In this document: positions 16,402-25,500 of the stretch, in pieces
Layout of the letters: each line of letters opens with the position of its first letter
Numbering within the stretch: the stretch's first letter is position 1
DNA from: Neobacillus sp. YX16
GTDB taxonomy: Bacteria > Bacillota > Bacilli > Bacillales > Cytobacillaceae
Assembly: GCF_030123505.1 (NCBI RefSeq)
Contig: NZ_CP126115.1
Location: 2,122,001 to 2,186,000, forward strand
Reading direction: 5' to 3'
Length of the DNA stretch: 64,000 nucleotides
The notes under the pieces: model-generated
What the model saw: only the letters and a program-made list of their open reading frames with translations
Told to the model about the DNA's origin: nothing
Database searches by the model: none
Translations under genes and position numbers: made by a program

Positions 16402-18230
16402 GAAGTAGAATAGTTTTAAAATTATTTTTCTTAACATCTTTTTTATGCTTGTTAATTACTGGTACTATATATACTAGTCAGACCATATTTTTTAAGCAAT
16501 ATTATGCAAATCGTAAAGTCCAGGATTTAAAGACGCATATCCGATTATTTGAAAAACAGTTAATAAAAAATTCCGAAAATAATCAAGTTGTTCAACAGTT
16601 AGAACAAGATTTTTATCAAAAACATAATACATGGTTAACAACATTAGATCAAAATGGAAATATCAAAACAGCAAAAGATTTTTATGTAACAATTGAATCA
16701 GAAAACGTAAAAAATCCTGTACAAAATAAAAAAATAACAGTTCCACTTTATCATCTAATAGACGTGGAAAATGTAAAAAAAAGTGAGCCTTTACTTTCTA
16801 GCGGTGACTTAGTAGATCTTTACACTATTGAGAAGAATCATATAGAAGTACCGTTTTATTTATATTCTGTTCAGAATAATTCATATTGGGTAAACATATT
16901 AACTTGGACAAAAATAGCTGAAAACTTTCCAATTAAAAATGTAAGTAAAAATCCTAATGAAGTTTTATCCAAATTGGACTACTTAATAAAATATAATATT
17001 GATTTAAAAATCAGTAGAATAAAGGGAAAAGTAATAGATGTACAATTCCCAGAACGGAATGATGTGTCAAGTATCATCTATGCAAATAGCTTGTTTATGG
17101 ATCGAATTAATGAATTTCAGACAAGCCTATTGTTGAATAAAAATAATAAGTATGATACCTTTCAAATCCTTGATTACGAACAAAATGATATCAAATATAA
17201 ACTTTTCATTGACCCTGTTACAAACAAAAACGGAGAAATAAATTATATTTTTTCAATGGCATCTTTGCAGCCTGTTGATGAAGCAGTACAAATGGTAAAA
17301 GATTATTTTGTCTATATTATTGCTTTTGTCTTAATTCTCACCTTGTTAGCGTCTTTTTACTATTCACTTAAGATTGCCAGACCATTATTAAAAATTAACA
17401 ACATTACTAGAAAAATTGCGAACTTAGATTTTTCAGAACGAATCGAATATTATTCCAAAGATGAAATCGGTGACTTATCTCAGAATATAAATTTTCTTTC
17501 CAATACATTACATTCGCATATCAAACAACTAAGACTAGACATAGAAAAGGAAAAGCAGTTAGAAAATACAAGAAAAGAATTTATCTCAGGTGTTTCACAT
17601 GAATTAAAGACACCATTAAGTATTATGAAAAGCTGTATCTCGATACTTAAAGATGGAGTTGCTACCCATAAGAAGGACTATTATTTTGAAGCGATGGAAA
17701 AAGAGGTTGACAAGATGGATCTATTAATTGTCGATATGCTTGAGCTTGCAAAATATGAGTCAGGAACTTATAAAATGAAAATGGAACCATTTTTTATTGA
17801 TAAAATAATTGATTATATATGTAACCAATTATCATTAGAGGTTGAAAAAAAACAGCTAACGGTTCATAAAGATATAGATCCTATAGAGGTTATTGGTAAT
17901 CAACATCGTATTGAACAAGTAATGACTAACTTTTTAACAAATGCTATCCGTTATACGCCTGAAAATGAACATATATATATTTCTACTATTGAAGAGGATG
18001 AACACGTAAAAGTGTGCGTGGAAAATAAAGGTGCATATATCCCGAATGAACAATTAGAAAAGGTATGGGATCGATTCTATCGAGGAGATACGTCTCGTCA
18101 TCGGTCAGAAGGTAGTACAGGATTGGGACTAGCCATTACCAAGAATATATTAGAATTACATGGTATGCAGTATGGTGTCATGAATACATCAGGTGGAGTG
18201 CTTTTCTACTTTTACTTAAAAAAGATATAA
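16398..18230 (+). CDS. Membrane sensor histidine kinase with large extracellular domain
   Basis: 610 residues. Transmembrane segments at about 8-28 and 303-323 enclose an extracellular sensor of about 270 residues that I cannot assign to a family. A HAMP domain (about 325-378), the dimerisation domain with H401 in GVSHELKTPLS, and an ATPase domain with N box (QVMTNFLTNAIRYTP) and G box (GSTGLGLAI) follow. Pairing with the response regulator is clear from the overlap. Position between the permeases and the binding protein suggests it senses the transported compound, a loaded binding protein, or cell-wall stress. Confidence 0.92.
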   Translation: MRSRIVLKLFFLTSFLCLLITGTIYTSQTIFFKQYYANRKVQDLKTHIRLFEKQLIKNSENNQVVQQLEQDFYQKHNTWLTTLDQNGNIKTAKDFYVTIESENVKNPVQNKKITVPLYHLIDVENVKKSEPLLSSGDLVDLYTIEKNHIEVPFYLYSVQNNSYWVNILTWTKIAENFPIKNVSKNPNEVLSKLDYLIKYNIDLKISRIKGKVIDVQFPERNDVSSIIYANSLFMDRINEFQTSLLLNKNNKYDTFQILDYEQNDIKYKLFIDPVTNKNGEINYIFSMASLQPVDEAVQMVKDYFVYIIAFVLILTLLASFYYSLKIARPLLKINNITRKIANLDFSERIEYYSKDEIGDLSQNINFLSNTLHSHIKQLRLDIEKEKQLENTRKEFISGVSHELKTPLSIMKSCISILKDGVATHKKDYYFEAMEKEVDKMDLLIVDMLELAKYESGTYKMKMEPFFIDKIIDYICNQLSLEVEKKQLTVHKDIDPIEVIGNQHRIEQVMTNFLTNAIRYTPENEHIYISTIEEDEHVKVCVENKGAYIPNEQLEKVWDRFYRGDTSRHRSEGSTGLGLAITKNILELHGMQYGVMNTSGGVLFYFYLKKI

Positions 18231-18253
18231 AGACATGATAGCAAAGATTTTCG

Positions 18254-18287
18254 GATCGTCCTTTTGATTAGGGTGGTCTTTTTTTGT
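18254..18287 (+). terminator. Terminator after the histidine kinase
   Basis: GATCGTCC / GGGTGGTC stem with wobble pairs and a nine-base loop, followed by seven T. It separates the permease/two-component unit from the binding-protein gene. Confidence 0.65.
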
Positions 18288-18326
18288 TACATAGTAACGG
18301 ATTCTAAAAAAATTTATCGTATTTAA

Positions 18327-18370
18327 TCTTTTAATAATCTTTATTTCATCTTCATTTCATCTTTATCTAA
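18327..18370. promoter_or_regulatory. 11-bp direct repeat array B
   Basis: Four consecutive 11-mers: TCTTTTAATAA, TCTTTATTTCA, TCTTCATTTCA, TCTTTATCTAA. Same core and period as arrays A and C; 50 bases upstream of the binding-protein start. Confidence 0.7.
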
Positions 18371-18419
18371 GGGAAGTATTCTAAATTTAGATTAAAGAAA
18401 AGAATAGGAGATGAAAAAA

Positions 18420-19835
18420 ATGAAAAAAGGATTCTTATTTCTTTTAAACTTGATATTAACAATTTGTTTAGTTGCTTGTAGTAATGGGACAAACCAAAGT
18501 AACAGAAGCGAAGATAAAGAACAAAATATCCCAAATAATACAAGTGAAAGTGTCAATCATACGAAAAGGGAGGATTTATCTTTAAAGGTGAGTAAGGATG
18601 AGAAAAAAACGATTACCATCTCAGTCATGGGTAAATTCCCAGACTTTGAATTGGCTGCTAAGGAATACGAAAAAAAACATCCAAATATCACGATTGAACT
18701 AAAAAGCTTTGCGTCGGGCGGTGGCGGGATGACTCTTCTTGAACTTGAGAAATATGTGTCACAGACGACAACTGAGGTGTTGTCCGGAAAAGGTGCGGAT
18801 TTATTCGTGTTGAACGACCAAAGTTTGCCGATTGATCGATACATTGATAAAAATGCCTTTGTTGATCTCAATCAATACATTGAAAGAGATACGTCTTTTG
18901 ATAAAAGTCTATATTACATGAACATTCTTGAACATTCTAAAATAAATGGTGGACTTTACGTTTTACCCACGCATTTTTCATTAGGTGCTTTATTTGGAAA
19001 CAAGGAGGCAATTTCGAAAACAGGCATCCAAATAGATGACAGCCAAAATTGGACATGGAGTCGATTTACAGAAATAAGTAAACAGCTAAAAACAAAAGGG
19101 ACACTTGGGACTGTGATGAACGTTTCACCTTTAGGTATTTTAAATCCCTTGATTTTCTCAGATGAAAACTACGACCGACTTGTTGATATGGAGAAAAAAG
19201 AAGCTAAATTTGATTCTCCGTTATTTATTGATTTACTCAAGCAAGTAAAAAGAATGTATGATGATGGCGTTTTATCGACTCAACCGACCAATCCAACGGA
19301 AACGTATTTTGCAAGCTCAGCAATCTTTTCTCCAAGCGATTATGCAGTGCGTTCAGCTGTTTATAACAATCAGAATACGACCATTTACGAATTTCCACAT
19401 TCTTCTGAAAAAGAATCAGGTGTTTCCTTCAGTGGATACGATCGGTATGCGATGAATGTAAATTCCACTGTCAAAATGGAAGCATGGGATTACCTGAAAT
19501 TTTTACTTTCTTATGAAATGCAAAGTCAATCAGTAAGGGATATGTTCCCTGTGAATATCGCGGCAAATGAAAAGGTATTTGCCGAGTTATTATTAGATGG
19601 AAAAGGAGGGAGTACAAAAGTTTATGGTGGCAAAGGTGGAAAGATAACGGTAACAGAAGAGTCGCTTCAACCACTTAATCAGATGATTTCTGAAGCGAAC
19701 ACAGAAGTAAGATGGAATGAGAAGGTTCAGAAAATTCTCTCAGAGGAAACGCCAAGCTATTTTAGTGGTCAAAAATCTGCGGAAAGTGTGGCGGGTATTA
19801 TCCAGAACAGAGTGATGACATACTTAAACGAGTAG
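18420..19835 (+). CDS. ABC transporter substrate-binding lipoprotein
   Basis: 471 residues from the ATG at 18420, where AGGAG is nine bases upstream; the ATG at 18411 directly abuts that sequence. Lipobox LVAC with Cys near residue 20, then a low-complexity linker rich in N, S and E. The body has the type-1 extracellular solute-binding fold (KTITISVMGKFPDFELAAKEYEKKHPNITIE). It is the likely partner of the two permeases 3 kb upstream but has its own repeat-array promoter, which would allow more protein than channel to be made. The ligand is unknown. Confidence 0.87.
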   Translation: MKKGFLFLLNLILTICLVACSNGTNQSNRSEDKEQNIPNNTSESVNHTKREDLSLKVSKDEKKTITISVMGKFPDFELAAKEYEKKHPNITIELKSFASGGGGMTLLELEKYVSQTTTEVLSGKGADLFVLNDQSLPIDRYIDKNAFVDLNQYIERDTSFDKSLYYMNILEHSKINGGLYVLPTHFSLGALFGNKEAISKTGIQIDDSQNWTWSRFTEISKQLKTKGTLGTVMNVSPLGILNPLIFSDENYDRLVDMEKKEAKFDSPLFIDLLKQVKRMYDDGVLSTQPTNPTETYFASSAIFSPSDYAVRSAVYNNQNTTIYEFPHSSEKESGVSFSGYDRYAMNVNSTVKMEAWDYLKFLLSYEMQSQSVRDMFPVNIAANEKVFAELLLDGKGGSTKVYGGKGGKITVTEESLQPLNQMISEANTEVRWNEKVQKILSEETPSYFSGQKSAESVAGIIQNRVMTYLNE

Positions 19836-19895
19836 GAAAATCAATAAGCTTAAAATATAGAGAGCATTTCATGTGTTTTGTATCTCCTTGCCTTA

Positions 19896-19925
19896 AAGAG
19901 GCCATTGATAGATGGCCTCTTTTTG
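19896..19925 (+). terminator. Terminator after the binding-protein gene
   Basis: GAGGCCAT / ATGGCCTC stem with flanking A and T runs (AAAGAGG ... CCTCTTTTT). Confidence 0.75.
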
Positions 19926-19965
19926 TTATGTATTTTTCAAAGGACCAAATCTATCATTTTATTAA

Positions 19966-20009
19966 TCTTTATCTCATCTTTATTTCTAATTCATTTCCTC
20001 TTTATCTAT
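19966..20009. promoter_or_regulatory. 11-bp direct repeat array C
   Basis: Four 11-base units in register: TCTTTATCTCA, TCTTTATTTCT, a degenerate AATTCATTTCC, and TCTTTATCTAT. Located 59 bases before the amidase start. Confidence 0.68.
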
Positions 20010-20067
20010 GTCTTTTATGATAACTATATCAGCTAATTTGAGTTTGATAGAGAGGGGATTTCAATAT

Positions 20068-20793
20068 ATGAAAAAAAAGAAATTGTATTTTTTATTACTA
20101 CTAATTGTATTAATTTTTTTAGCTTTGTCCTTAATAAAAGTTAACGATATAAAAATTTTAAAAACAGTAGATAAGATAGCATTTGCCGCACAAATTAACA
20201 AACAGGAACAGGGATTAATAAAAGAAAATAACTTTATAGAAGAAAAAATCTTAAAAGGAAAAACGATAGTTATTGACCCAGGACATGGAGGTAAAGATGT
20301 TGGCGCGATTGGACAAAGCGGGACATTAGAAAAAGATGTAACACTTCCATTGGCAAAGAATCTTCAACGTGAATTAGAAAAAAAGACCAGTGCTACAGTC
20401 ATTTTAACACGTGATAAGGATGTTACCCCGTCACTGAAGGATCGGGTAGAACTTGCAAAATCCAAGAATGCAGACCTATTTATCAGTATTCATTTTGATG
20501 CATTTACTTCAAATGGAGTGAATGGAATAACAACCTATTACAATAATGAGGCAGATAGAAGTTTAGCTGCCTTAATCCATAGACATTTATTTAAACCGGA
20601 TATGGGAACTAGAGATAGAGGTGTTAGTTTTGGTGATTACTTTGTATTAAGAGAAAATACTAAACCATCCATCTTACTAGAACTTGGATACATCTCAAAT
20701 GCAGAAGATGAAAAACGAATAAATTCACAAACATATCAAACACAAGCATCAACGGCAATAGTAGAAGGAGTTATTGAATACCTTTCAAACTAA
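20068..20793 (+). CDS. N-acetylmuramoyl-L-alanine amidase (Amidase_3)
   Basis: 241 residues from the ATG at 20068, with AGAGAGGGG upstream; in-frame ATGs from 20017 lack a site and the longest frame would run into the repeat array. One N-terminal membrane anchor or uncleaved signal (about 5-23), then a zinc amidase domain: IDPGHGGKDVGA with the first Zn His, E in the TLEKDV segment, second His in SIHFDAF, and catalytic Glu in LLELGYISN. It cuts the bond between MurNAc and the stem peptide. Sharing the repeat array with the ABC/two-component genes ties it to that regulon. Confidence 0.9.
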   Translation: MKKKKLYFLLLLIVLIFLALSLIKVNDIKILKTVDKIAFAAQINKQEQGLIKENNFIEEKILKGKTIVIDPGHGGKDVGAIGQSGTLEKDVTLPLAKNLQRELEKKTSATVILTRDKDVTPSLKDRVELAKSKNADLFISIHFDAFTSNGVNGITTYYNNEADRSLAALIHRHLFKPDMGTRDRGVSFGDYFVLRENTKPSILLELGYISNAEDEKRINSQTYQTQASTAIVEGVIEYLSN

Positions 20794-20831
20794 AACTGTT
20801 CGTTACATTGTTCCAATAATTTGATAAAAGA

Positions 20832-20856
20832 GGCATGTCTCTAAATGAGACATGCC
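20832..20856. terminator. Bidirectional terminator between convergent genes
   Basis: Perfect 10-bp stem GGCATGTCTC / GAGACATGCC with a five-base loop between the amidase and the convergent regulator gene. Confidence 0.75.
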
Positions 20857-20864
20857 ATTTCTAT

Positions 20865-22085
20865 TTATTGATTAATCAAGATATGTGCCATCTTTAATGC
20901 CCTACGAGTTTTTTTCTGTTTAAAACAATAATTAAATAATTCTTTTTCAGAACGTTTAATTAAATAAACAAAACCAAATTTTTTAAACAAAGGTAATGAA
21001 TAATCGGACAAGTATTGATGGTATTCTTGTTCTTTATCTTGAATTAAATAACTGAGTAAAGTAAATAAGTTTATATATAATTGTTCATTTTTCTTTAGAG
21101 CTGTTTTTAGTCCTTCATTTGCAAGTTGTAATAATTCCTCATTTGGATGTAAACTCCCATAATATGCACTTCTTATATAGCCTTCTAAAGAAAGTAAGTA
21201 TGGGTTTGATTCAATATCTTTAAGAATCATGGACTCTTTATAGAATTTTTTGGCTGGTTCATAATCTTTTCTTCTATAGTATTCAAAAGCTAAGTTGTGT
21301 AATACCTTTGCCTTTCGACCCGGTGAATGACAAAGTTCACAACTTTTGATTAAGCTTTCAAACCTATGAATCGTTTCTTTAAAATCTCCATCATCTTTTA
21401 CTTGAATCGCCATAAGCATTTCTGCATCAATCACTCTCAGATAGTTATTAATTTCTTTAAAAAATCGACGTGATTTATCAGCAAAAAAATAAGCCATAAC
21501 TGGTGATTCATTTAAATGATAGGCGACTGCTAAATGATAGGTATATTCCTTGTTATTGTAATCTGTATCATTTATTGACTTTAATACTTGAATTGCTTTG
21601 GGATTTTCATGTTTTGCTAAATAGTAAATTCCTAAAACGTGTTTGAATAGATTAGCTTCGTAGGTTGATAATTTATGTTCTTTCTTTTGGATTTCTTTGA
21701 TGATTTCTAAGGCTTCCTCGGTCAAATTATGCATGAGTAAATACCTAACCCGAAGCAATTTGTAAAGATTGATATAATCAGAGATCTGAATTAAATCTTC
21801 TTGCTCAAGTTCATGATTAATAAGATCCATTTCTTCAAGTAATTGCATGACAATAACATCATGCCAATGATTTAAACGCTTTTTTATATTATTAAGTTTT
21901 ATTAATTCTTTTTCGATATTTATACCTAGTCGCTCGGATAAAAGAGTGATAATTTCAGGTGCATATTCAGTATGTAAACGCTCAATTTTACTAATATGTG
22001 TTCCAGAACAAATCCCTTTTCCTAATTGCTCCTGAGTCATTTGGTATTTTTCCCGATAAAACTTAATGATTTTCCCCTCATTCAT
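20865..22085 (-). CDS. NprR-like HTH/TPR regulator (paralogue 1)
   Basis: 406 residues. An N-terminal Xre-type helix-turn-helix (MNEGKIIKFYREKYQMTQEQ ... GTHISKIE, about 1-60) is followed by helical repeats of TPR type up to the C-terminus, the architecture of RNPP regulators such as NprR and PlcR that respond to exported and re-imported peptides. It is transcribed divergently from the secreted protease at 22542, as expected for an exoenzyme regulator. No peptide gene lies downstream: only 71 bases separate it from the convergent amidase gene. Paralogue 2 at 58652 has the same length and is highly similar. Confidence 0.82.
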   Translation of the reverse strand: MNEGKIIKFYREKYQMTQEQLGKGICSGTHISKIERLHTEYAPEIITLLSERLGINIEKELIKLNNIKKRLNHWHDVIVMQLLEEMDLINHELEQEDLIQISDYINLYKLLRVRYLLMHNLTEEALEIIKEIQKKEHKLSTYEANLFKHVLGIYYLAKHENPKAIQVLKSINDTDYNNKEYTYHLAVAYHLNESPVMAYFFADKSRRFFKEINNYLRVIDAEMLMAIQVKDDGDFKETIHRFESLIKSCELCHSPGRKAKVLHNLAFEYYRRKDYEPAKKFYKESMILKDIESNPYLLSLEGYIRSAYYGSLHPNEELLQLANEGLKTALKKNEQLYINLFTLLSYLIQDKEQEYHQYLSDYSLPLFKKFGFVYLIKRSEKELFNYCFKQKKTRRALKMAHILINQ

Positions 22086-22259
22086 ATTGAATTTCTCCTT
22101 TTAGAATAATATTTGGATGTGATTGAGTAGTAGGAAAACCAAGATTCCCCCAAGTACAAAAATGATTTTTTCGATATAGTTTAACAATTGTCATTTGTTT
22201 GAAATCTAAATTTTTAAGAATTTACAAAAATCTTTCACATTCTTCTGAGTTCGACAATA

Positions 22260-22311
22260 TTCTACAAGTGGTTTGATATATTGTGCAGTGGAATTAGGAC
22301 AACTTGTAGAA
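22260..22311. promoter_or_regulatory. Inverted repeat in the regulator/protease promoter region
   Basis: TTCTACAAGT (22260-22269) and ACTTGTAGAA (22302-22311) form perfect 10-bp inverted arms whose centres are 42 bases apart, about four helical turns. It lies in the 456-base divergent gap between the NprR-like regulator and the protease, and is a candidate site for the regulator. Confidence 0.45.
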
Positions 22312-22421
22312 CAATTCCCCCAGTTTACCGCATATAAAAGCTCAAGTACAATATGAATTAATAGAGTTGTCTAATTATTCATACTCTTATTTTACACTAT
22401 CTATCTTTCGGGAGGAAAGCG

Positions 22422-22469
22422 ATGCTCATAGGAATATGTAACCATTTTATTAGGGGGGGAAACCGCTAG
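22422..22469 (+). CDS. Possible 15-codon leader ORF before the protease gene
   Basis: A GGGAGGAAAGCG ribosome binding site precedes ATG at 22422; the frame reads MLIGICNHFIRGGNR and stops at 22467-22469, 72 bases before the protease start. The ribosome site is stronger than most in the window. It could be a translated leader or small peptide, or chance. No family is recognisable at this size. Confidence 0.25.
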   Translation: MLIGICNHFIRGGNR

Positions 22470-22541
22470 CTTATTATTTTTAAAAAGTAATAGATTTAAA
22501 ATTTGCAGCAGAAATCACATTAGTAGAAGGAGCGTTACTTA

Positions 22542-25500
22542 ATGAAAAATCGAAAGAAACAATTTCTAAATGTTATGGTATCGGGTGTAATAGCATCTGG
22601 CCTTCTTACATCGTATTTAATGCCTCAACAAAAATCTTATGCGATTTCAAATTCTACTGAATCGATCTTAAAAGGACTATCTGAAGAACAACGACAGTCT
22701 ATAAAACGATTAACCCCACAAGAAGGATTCATCATTGATCCAAGTTTGTTGTCACTTAAAGATAGGACAGCAAATGTTATTGTTGAGTTCAAAACAGCTC
22801 CGGTCGAAAATGCTCAGCAATCAAAAACAAAAGGTACATCTAAAAATAAAGCGGAAAAGATAAAAGGGGAACAAGAATATTTTAAACAACGATTAACTGA
22901 AATGTTTAAGAAGAAAGAGGAGTTAAATCAAAATATAAAAGAAAATTCACTTCAATATCAAATTAAACAAACTTACCAGAATGTATTTAATGGAATGGCT
23001 ATGACGATTCCTACAAGTGAAATTAATACCTTGCTTGAGACTGGTGTAGTCAAAAGGATATGGAAAGACAATGTCGTTAGTTTACCGAAAAATGAATCGA
23101 CTACTACACAAGAACCAACAACTGGAAAAGTAATTCCACCGGCGCTTCCTCATATAGGAGTTGATCGTTTACATACTGAGGGCGTAAAAGGACAAGGAAT
23201 AAAAGTTGGGGTACTTGATACAGGGATTGACTATAATCATCCTGATTTAAAAGATGTTTATAAAGGCGGATATGATTTTGTCGAAAATGATTCTGATCCA
23301 ATGGAAACAACTAGAGAGCAATGGCTTGCATCTGGTCAACCTGAATCGATAAATGGTAGTGCATACTATACAGAACACGGAACTCATGTTGCTGGAACAA
23401 TCGCATCTAACCCTAAAAATGATGTTGAATATGCAATGACAGGTGTAGCTCCGAATGTAGACTTGTATGCATATCGAGTATTAGGAGAATATGGATCAGG
23501 ATATGATTCATCAGTTATCGCAGGTATAGAAAGAGCTGTAGAAGATGGAATGGATGTGATTAATCTATCATTAGGTAATGGTAATAATCATTCCTTAGAC
23601 GCTACATCTGTAGCAATCAACAATGCAGCATTAAAAGGGGTAATACCAGTTATAGCCGGAGGAAATGCAGGGCCAAATCCTGGTACGTTAGGTTCACCAG
23701 GTGCTTCTCCACTAGCAATCACTGTTGGTGCTAGTGATGTGCCGACTGATATTCCAACCGTTAAAGCAAGCTTAGCAGATATTTCAGTTCAAAATACTTT
23801 AATGGGACATGGTCTTGGTAAGGATTATCTACAGTTAATAGATAAAGAGTATGATGTTGTTGAAGTAGGAATTGGTACAGAAGAAGATTATACTGACAAA
23901 AACGTTAATGGGAAAGTGGCATTAATTGCTCGAGGCGAGATATCATTTGATGAAAAAATTCGTCGTGCTCACGAAAAAGGTGCTGTAGCGGTATTGATTT
24001 ATAATAATATCGATGGAGAGATTCCATTTTTCTTAGGTGAAAATCATGGTTATATCCCAACATTTAAAATGTTACATGCCGACGGAGTAAAACTTTCAGA
24101 AAAATTAAAAGCAGATCCTACAGCTAAACTTAAAATAACAGACTTACAGTCAAATATGACTACAGGTGATGTATTAGCTGATTTTAGCTCACGTGGTCCA
24201 GTTAGTAATAACTTTGATATTAAGCCAGATGTAGTAGCACCTGGGGTTTCCACCTTCTCTACTGTTCCAGAATATATTAATAGCCCAGAAGATGGTGTCG
24301 ATTATTCTAGTGGTTATGCTAGTTTAAGTGGAACATCCATGGCAACACCACATGTTGCTGGAGTTGCAGCCCTATTATTACAAACACATCCAGATTATTC
24401 AGTTGCAGATGTAAAAGCTGCTCTTATGAATACTGCTGATCCTTTAAAAGGTCGTACGTACAATGTGAATGAAGTTGGAGCAGGACGTGTAGATGCTTAT
24501 GAGGCAGTCCACAATACAACTTTATTTGAAGTGCAAAATAAGACGACTACCTTAGATGAAAATGGATTAAAAATAGAAATCGATGACATTTCAGGATCTA
24601 TTCCTTTTGGTAGTATTGCACAATCAAGTGAGACGCAAAATAGAGGAACCTCGATTTCTATTAAGAATTTAAGTAGTGAACTAGAAACATATCATACTAG
24701 AGTTGAATTTTTAACAATCGATGGTGTCTCAAAGGAAGCTGGTAAGAATGATGTGACGGTTCAATTACCATCATCGATTGAAGTGAATGGTAATGAGAGT
24801 AAAAATATTAATGCAGAAATATCCATTCCCGCTAATGCAGAATTTGGTGTATATGAGGGATATATTTATATAGAAAATGAGTCGAAAACTGCAGAATATC
24901 AAATTCCTTTCCATGTTCGTTATGCTAAACCTGGTTTCGAAAAACTAGAATTTTTTAAACATGCAATAACGAATGACCTTAGTAACTTTCATCCATACAT
25001 CGAGCCGTTTACACCAGTCAGTTTCAAGTTAAATAGTCATATGAAAACGATTGATGTAGTGGTTAGCGATCTAAATGGAAAACCAATTGGGTTTTATGGC
25101 ACGTTTAATTTAGAAAATGCAGCAGTTGATACGGATTACTTCATTTTCTTCGGATTTTCAGGTGAAGTAAAGCATTTTACAGGTGATCCGAATAAACCTT
25201 TAGCACTTGAATATGAACCACTTAAAGAAGGTAAATACATTGTTTCTTATATTGGTACAGGGGTAGATGGTAAAACATATAAAATCGATAATGACATGGT
25301 GATCGATAATACAGCTCCGACACTGGAATTTGATAAGAAAACAGGAATCCAAGAACTTTCAAGTTCAGATTTAACAACTGAAAGTTATGATGGACAAGAT
25401 TATACAGCCTATTGGGTGCATGGAAAATTGTATGATGATACGATTGACTATTTAAAAAGTAGAGGACATGACATCACTCAAGAGGCAAATACCGCGTACG

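Noticed and set aside
18420..18500. Selenoprotein candidates decoded by selC in this window
   Set aside because: I looked for genes broken by an in-frame TGA at a redox site and found none; all motif-complete genes end normally.
20794..20864. Signal-peptide gene for the NprR-like regulator
   Set aside because: The 71-base gap is filled by a terminator hairpin; no start with ribosome site on the minus strand.
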